From Mesorhizobium loti R88b (lineage in GTDB: Bacteria > Pseudomonadota > Alphaproteobacteria > Rhizobiales > Rhizobiaceae): 64,000 bases of DNA. Location: NCBI RefSeq assembly GCF_013170845.1, contig NZ_CP033367.1:806001-870000 (forward strand), given 5' to 3'. Position numbers and translations under genes: made by a program. Positions within the stretch are counted from its first letter, which is position 1. Each line of letters begins with the position of its first letter. The notes beneath the pieces are model-generated. The model had not been told where the DNA came from and did not search any database. It was given only the letters and a program-made list of their open reading frames with translations. This document shows, piece after piece, positions 61,497 to 64,000 of this stretch.

Positions 61497-61817
61497 ATGG
61501 ACGCCGACAAGGTTTTCAAAGCGCTGGGCGACCCGACACGCAGAAGGCTGCTCGACCTTCTGTGTGGGAAGAACGGGCAGACGCTTGGCGAGCTTTGCGA
61601 ACATCTCGACATGGCCAGGCAGTCGGCCACCCAGCACATCGACCTGCTGGAGGCGGCCAATCTGGTGAGCACGGTCAAGCGTGGCCGCGAAAAGCTGCAC
61701 TTCATCAACCCGGTGCCACTGCACGAAGTCTACGAGCGCTGGGTGCGAAAATTCGAACGGCAGCGGCTCAGCCTGCTGCATGACCTGAAACAGGAACTCG
61801 AAGGAGACGACCAATGA
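61497..61817 (+). CDS. ArsR-family transcriptional repressor
   Basis: A 106-residue winged-helix protein of the ArsR group. It opens with DKVFKALGDPTRRRLLDLL, and the recognition helix is in MARQSATQHIDLLEAANLV. It has no CxC metal site, so it is of the non-metal type often found with AHSA1 proteins. The ATG at 61497 is preferred to a GTG at 61488. It overlaps the next gene by ATGA. It should repress its own operon through the palindrome at 61449-61468. Confidence 0.92.
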   Translation: MDADKVFKALGDPTRRRLLDLLCGKNGQTLGELCEHLDMARQSATQHIDLLEAANLVSTVKRGREKLHFINPVPLHEVYERWVRKFERQRLSLLHDLKQELEGDDQ

Positions 61818-62281
61818 CCACCAGAGAGACGACCAGTTTTGTCTACGTGACCTATATCCGCTCGACGCCAGAGAAAGTGTTCGAAGCCATAACCAGGCCC
61901 GATATCGCACGGCGCTATTGGGGCCACGAGAACGTCTCCGACTGGAAGCCGGGATCGAAGTGGGAACATATCCGCGCCAATGACGAGCGCACCGTCCAGA
62001 TCGTCGGCAAGGTCGTCGAGGTCTCGCCGCCAACCCGCCTCGTCATGACCTGGGCGAGCCCTTCGCAGGCCGCCGATCCGGCGAGCTACAGCCGGGTGAC
62101 CTTCGGCATCGAGGAATACGACGCCATGGTCCGGCTGACCGTCACCCATGACGAACTCGAAGCCGGCTCCGGCATGGCAAAAGGCATCAGCCAGGGATGG
62201 CCGGTTGTGCTGTCCAGCCTGAAGTCCTTGCTGGAAACCGGCAGCGGCATCGACGTTTTCGCCAAGCCGAAATCGGCCTGA
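61814..62281 (+). CDS. SRPBCC/AHSA1-domain protein
   Basis: A 155-residue START-like (AHSA1) protein. It begins with FVYVTYIRSTPEKVFEAITRPDIARRYWG and contains the usual SDWKPGSKWEH and GWPVVLSSLKSLLETG. Such proteins bind hydrophobic ligands in a deep pocket and regularly pair with ArsR regulators. Its ligand is unknown. Confidence 0.9.
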   Translation: MTTRETTSFVYVTYIRSTPEKVFEAITRPDIARRYWGHENVSDWKPGSKWEHIRANDERTVQIVGKVVEVSPPTRLVMTWASPSQAADPASYSRVTFGIEEYDAMVRLTVTHDELEAGSGMAKGISQGWPVVLSSLKSLLETGSGIDVFAKPKSA

Positions 62282-62297
62282 TCGAGGAGAGACCGAT

Positions 62298-62714
62298 ATG
62301 ACCAAACGCTATATGGGCGGCTGCGCCTGCGGCGCCATTCGCTATGAGACGAGCGGCGAGCCGATCTTCCAGAACCATTGCCAATGCCTGGATTGCCAGA
62401 AGCGCGCCGGCACCGGCCACGGTTCCTACCTGACCTTCGGCCGGCGCGCCGATATGGCAATCACCGGCGAGGCGAGCACGTGGCGGGTGGCCGGCGCCAG
62501 CGGCAACGAAAAGATCCATGCTTTCTGCCCGACCTGTGGAACGCCGGTCTATCTGACATTCGTCGCCATGCCGGAACTGATCGCGGTGCACGCCACCAGC
62601 CTTGACGACCCCAGCGCTTTCGAGCCGCAAGTGGTCACCTACACGACATCAGCCCATGGCTGGGACACGATCGACCCCTCGCTGCAGGCATTCGAGCGAA
62701 TGCCTCGGGGATAA
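62298..62714 (+). CDS. GFA-family (glutathione-dependent formaldehyde-activating-like) protein
   Basis: A 138-residue zinc protein of the GFA/CENP-V family. The metal cysteines lie in GGCACGAIRYE, CQCLDCQ and FCPTCGTPVY. It lies 16 bases after the AHSA1 gene. Despite the name, the activity of most members is unproven. Together with ArsR and AHSA1 it suggests a small stress- or solvent-response operon. Confidence 0.9.
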   Translation: MTKRYMGGCACGAIRYETSGEPIFQNHCQCLDCQKRAGTGHGSYLTFGRRADMAITGEASTWRVAGASGNEKIHAFCPTCGTPVYLTFVAMPELIAVHATSLDDPSAFEPQVVTYTTSAHGWDTIDPSLQAFERMPRG

Positions 62715-62799
62715 ATTTATGGGGAGCGGTCCAGCGGCGGCCTATGCCGCGCCAGCGCACTGGCGAGCCGAGAGGCAAAGCTCAACGCGGTCACGATGG

Positions 62800-63861
62800 T
62801 CAGGTCGAGATCAGCCGGTTCACAGCGGTCTCGGCCATCGCATCGGCAAGCTCCAGGTCCCATTGCGACCGGCAGTAGGCGCGGAAATCGAAGCAGGGCA
62901 GGCCGGGACAGACCTCGAACTCGATCAGGTGGACCGTGTCGTCGGCCTCGACCCGCAGGTCGACGGAGAACACGTCGCGCAAACCAAGGCCGCTGATCAG
63001 CTGGCTTGCGATCGCCCTGATCCTGACGTCCGCGATCGGTTGGGCATCGGCAACCGCGACGAGTTCCGGTTCGACATACTGTCCTGCCGCCTTCGCCGCC
63101 TCGCCCGTTTCGCCGTAGAGCGCCATACTGTCGGCCATGGTCTGGAAATCGGCACCTGAATCGACAAAGGCCACACCAAGCGCCTCGACACCCACTTGCG
63201 GCGTCAGTCCGAGGAAGCTGGCACGCACGTTGCGGCCGGCGACATAAGGCTGGACGACGACATCGTCGCGATAGGCGGCGAAGACGCGCCGGCTAAGCTC
63301 CAGCGCGTGGGCGAGATCAGCCACGCGTGAATCCGGCCAGATGCCGATCTTGGCCCCGAGCCGGTTGGGCTTGACGAACCAGCCGGCGGCGGAAGCCGGC
63401 GGCTCGACCAGCCATTTGCCATTGCGGGCAAGACCGGCCTGCGGCACCGGCAGTCCGAGAGCGCCAAGCACGGCGCCGGAGCGGAACTTGTCCTGGCAGA
63501 GCGCGAACAGTGAATCATCGGCGCCGATCGTCCTCAACCCCTTGAGCCGGGCCAGCGCTGGTGCCGTGCCGCCGCGGAAATAGGCGATGCCGTCGGACAG
63601 CGTCCAGATCAGCGTCTTCCGCGGATCCTCGCCTTCCAGCACGTCGGCGACATCGTCGAGCGCCACCGGCGCAAAGGCGAGACCCCGCGCCTCGCAGGCG
63701 GCGGCAAGCGCATCAAACTCGAGAGCCAGATCGGTCGACTGCGCCAGATAGGACGAGATTTCGGTGGCGCGCTGCTGAGGATAACCGTCCGATATCAGGC
63801 GGTCGAAGCAAGCCTTTTCCGGCTCGTAGACAAGGATCAGCTTTGGGTTGCGGCTCGACAT
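62800..63861 (-). CDS. D-alanine--D-alanine ligase-like ATP-grasp protein
   Basis: A 353-residue ATP-grasp enzyme. The N-terminal part (PKLILVYEP) is followed by a DKFRSGAVLGALGLPVP segment that opens the ATP-grasp domain. Then come GWFVKPNRLGAKIGIW with the ATP-binding lysine, VVVQPYVAGRNVRASF, and VHLIEFEVCPGLPCFDF at the metal site, where Asn of the usual ExNxxPG is replaced by Glu-Val-Cys. It would join a carboxylate to an amine using ATP, but it is not the housekeeping Ddl. The ATG at 63861 gives the full domain. It is convergent with the GFA gene. Confidence 0.83.
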   Translation of the reverse strand: MSSRNPKLILVYEPEKACFDRLISDGYPQQRATEISSYLAQSTDLALEFDALAAACEARGLAFAPVALDDVADVLEGEDPRKTLIWTLSDGIAYFRGGTAPALARLKGLRTIGADDSLFALCQDKFRSGAVLGALGLPVPQAGLARNGKWLVEPPASAAGWFVKPNRLGAKIGIWPDSRVADLAHALELSRRVFAAYRDDVVVQPYVAGRNVRASFLGLTPQVGVEALGVAFVDSGADFQTMADSMALYGETGEAAKAAGQYVEPELVAVADAQPIADVRIRAIASQLISGLGLRDVFSVDLRVEADDTVHLIEFEVCPGLPCFDFRAYCRSQWDLELADAMAETAVNRLIST

Positions 63862-63881
63862 GAGATGAACGGTTCCCGGCG

Positions 63882-63903
63882 GTGCGATCGCCTACCATCG
63901 CAC
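63882..63903. promoter_or_regulatory. Inverted repeat upstream of the ATP-grasp gene
   Basis: GTGCGAT (63882-63888), eight bases, ATCGCAC (63897-63903), 21 bases upstream of the ATG on the minus strand. It may be an operator or a leader hairpin. The rest of 63904-64000 shows nothing I can support. Confidence 0.3.
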
Positions 63904-64000
63904 GGTAGACGCAAACGGCTTTCGCGAAACCGACCCGAGCCGGGCGCTTGGGTGACAGCACCGCTGTGAATACCGATCGCCAGTCGCTCAGGCGATCAGC

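Overview
This 64 kb window looks like chromosome from a Rhizobiales alphaproteobacterium, most likely Mesorhizobium or a close relative. The evidence is a high GC content, the order dnaK-dnaJ-pmtA, a BacA/SbmA-type transporter, a MatB-type malonyl-CoA ligase, and two nested palindromic repeats of a kind that I recall being scattered through rhizobial genomes. This placement is inference, because no rRNA or housekeeping phylogenetic marker apart from dnaK lies here. I found no tRNA, rRNA, CRISPR array, transposase or prophage.

Layout. 1-1.8 kb: the end of an aromatic-acid type operon (FAH-family protein and 2-oxo-hept-3-ene-dioate hydratase). 1.8-11.4 kb: an IclR-regulated amine or amino-acid catabolic cluster. 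A leftward, translationally coupled operon encodes IclR, a Tm-1-like protein, a HAD hydrolase, two class III PLP enzymes and an APH-type kinase. Rightward, it has an APC permease and an aldehyde dehydrogenase. 11.6-14.3 kb: methionine ABC transporter metQ-metN-metI. 14.3-15.1 kb: a Fic-type toxin-antitoxin pair. 15.2-21.1 kb: leftward hyuA-hyuB (ATP-dependent N-methylhydantoinase type), an amino-acid binding protein and a GcvT-like protein, divergent from fpr. 22.3-25.8 kb: deoC and a two-domain aldehyde dehydrogenase of ALDH16 type, behind a RutR-like palindrome. 26.0-27.6 kb: SDR plus FAH hydrolase resembling the last steps of oxidative L-fucose/L-rhamnose breakdown.

27.7-39.8 kb is a divergent amino-sugar system. 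Leftward lie murQ, a CUT1 sugar ABC transporter, a DUF4304 gene, a Gfo/Idh oxidoreductase and the ATPase. Rightward lie a BadF-type kinase, a GntR regulator, a SIS deaminase, nagA and an LhgO-like oxidase. Paired TGGTATT direct repeats with an 11-bp period sit in front of both operons and are probably the GntR operators. The transporter would import GlcNAc/MurNAc-type sugars. The kinase, MurQ, NagA and the deaminase would bring them to fructose-6-phosphate.

39.8-46.3 kb: an SbmA/BacA-like ABC exporter, a patch of lower GC with an orphan gene and a duplicated gene fragment, matB with its GntR regulator, and rpe. 46.5-52.5 kb: two adjacent secreted proteins. One is 1302 residues long, with four DUF11-like domains and a tail of tandem Cys-rich modules. 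The other is a 653-residue propeller-like protein ending in a domain that also occurs in the first. I see this pair as the best candidate for an undescribed surface system. 52.9-55.3 kb: an orphan family-5 peptide-binding protein followed by an ATP-grasp-like protein. 55.6-64 kb: dnaK, dnaJ, pmtA, an FMN reductase, pyrF, a DUF1330 gene, an ArsR/AHSA1/GFA operon with a clear operator, and a D-Ala-D-Ala-ligase-like ATP-grasp gene.
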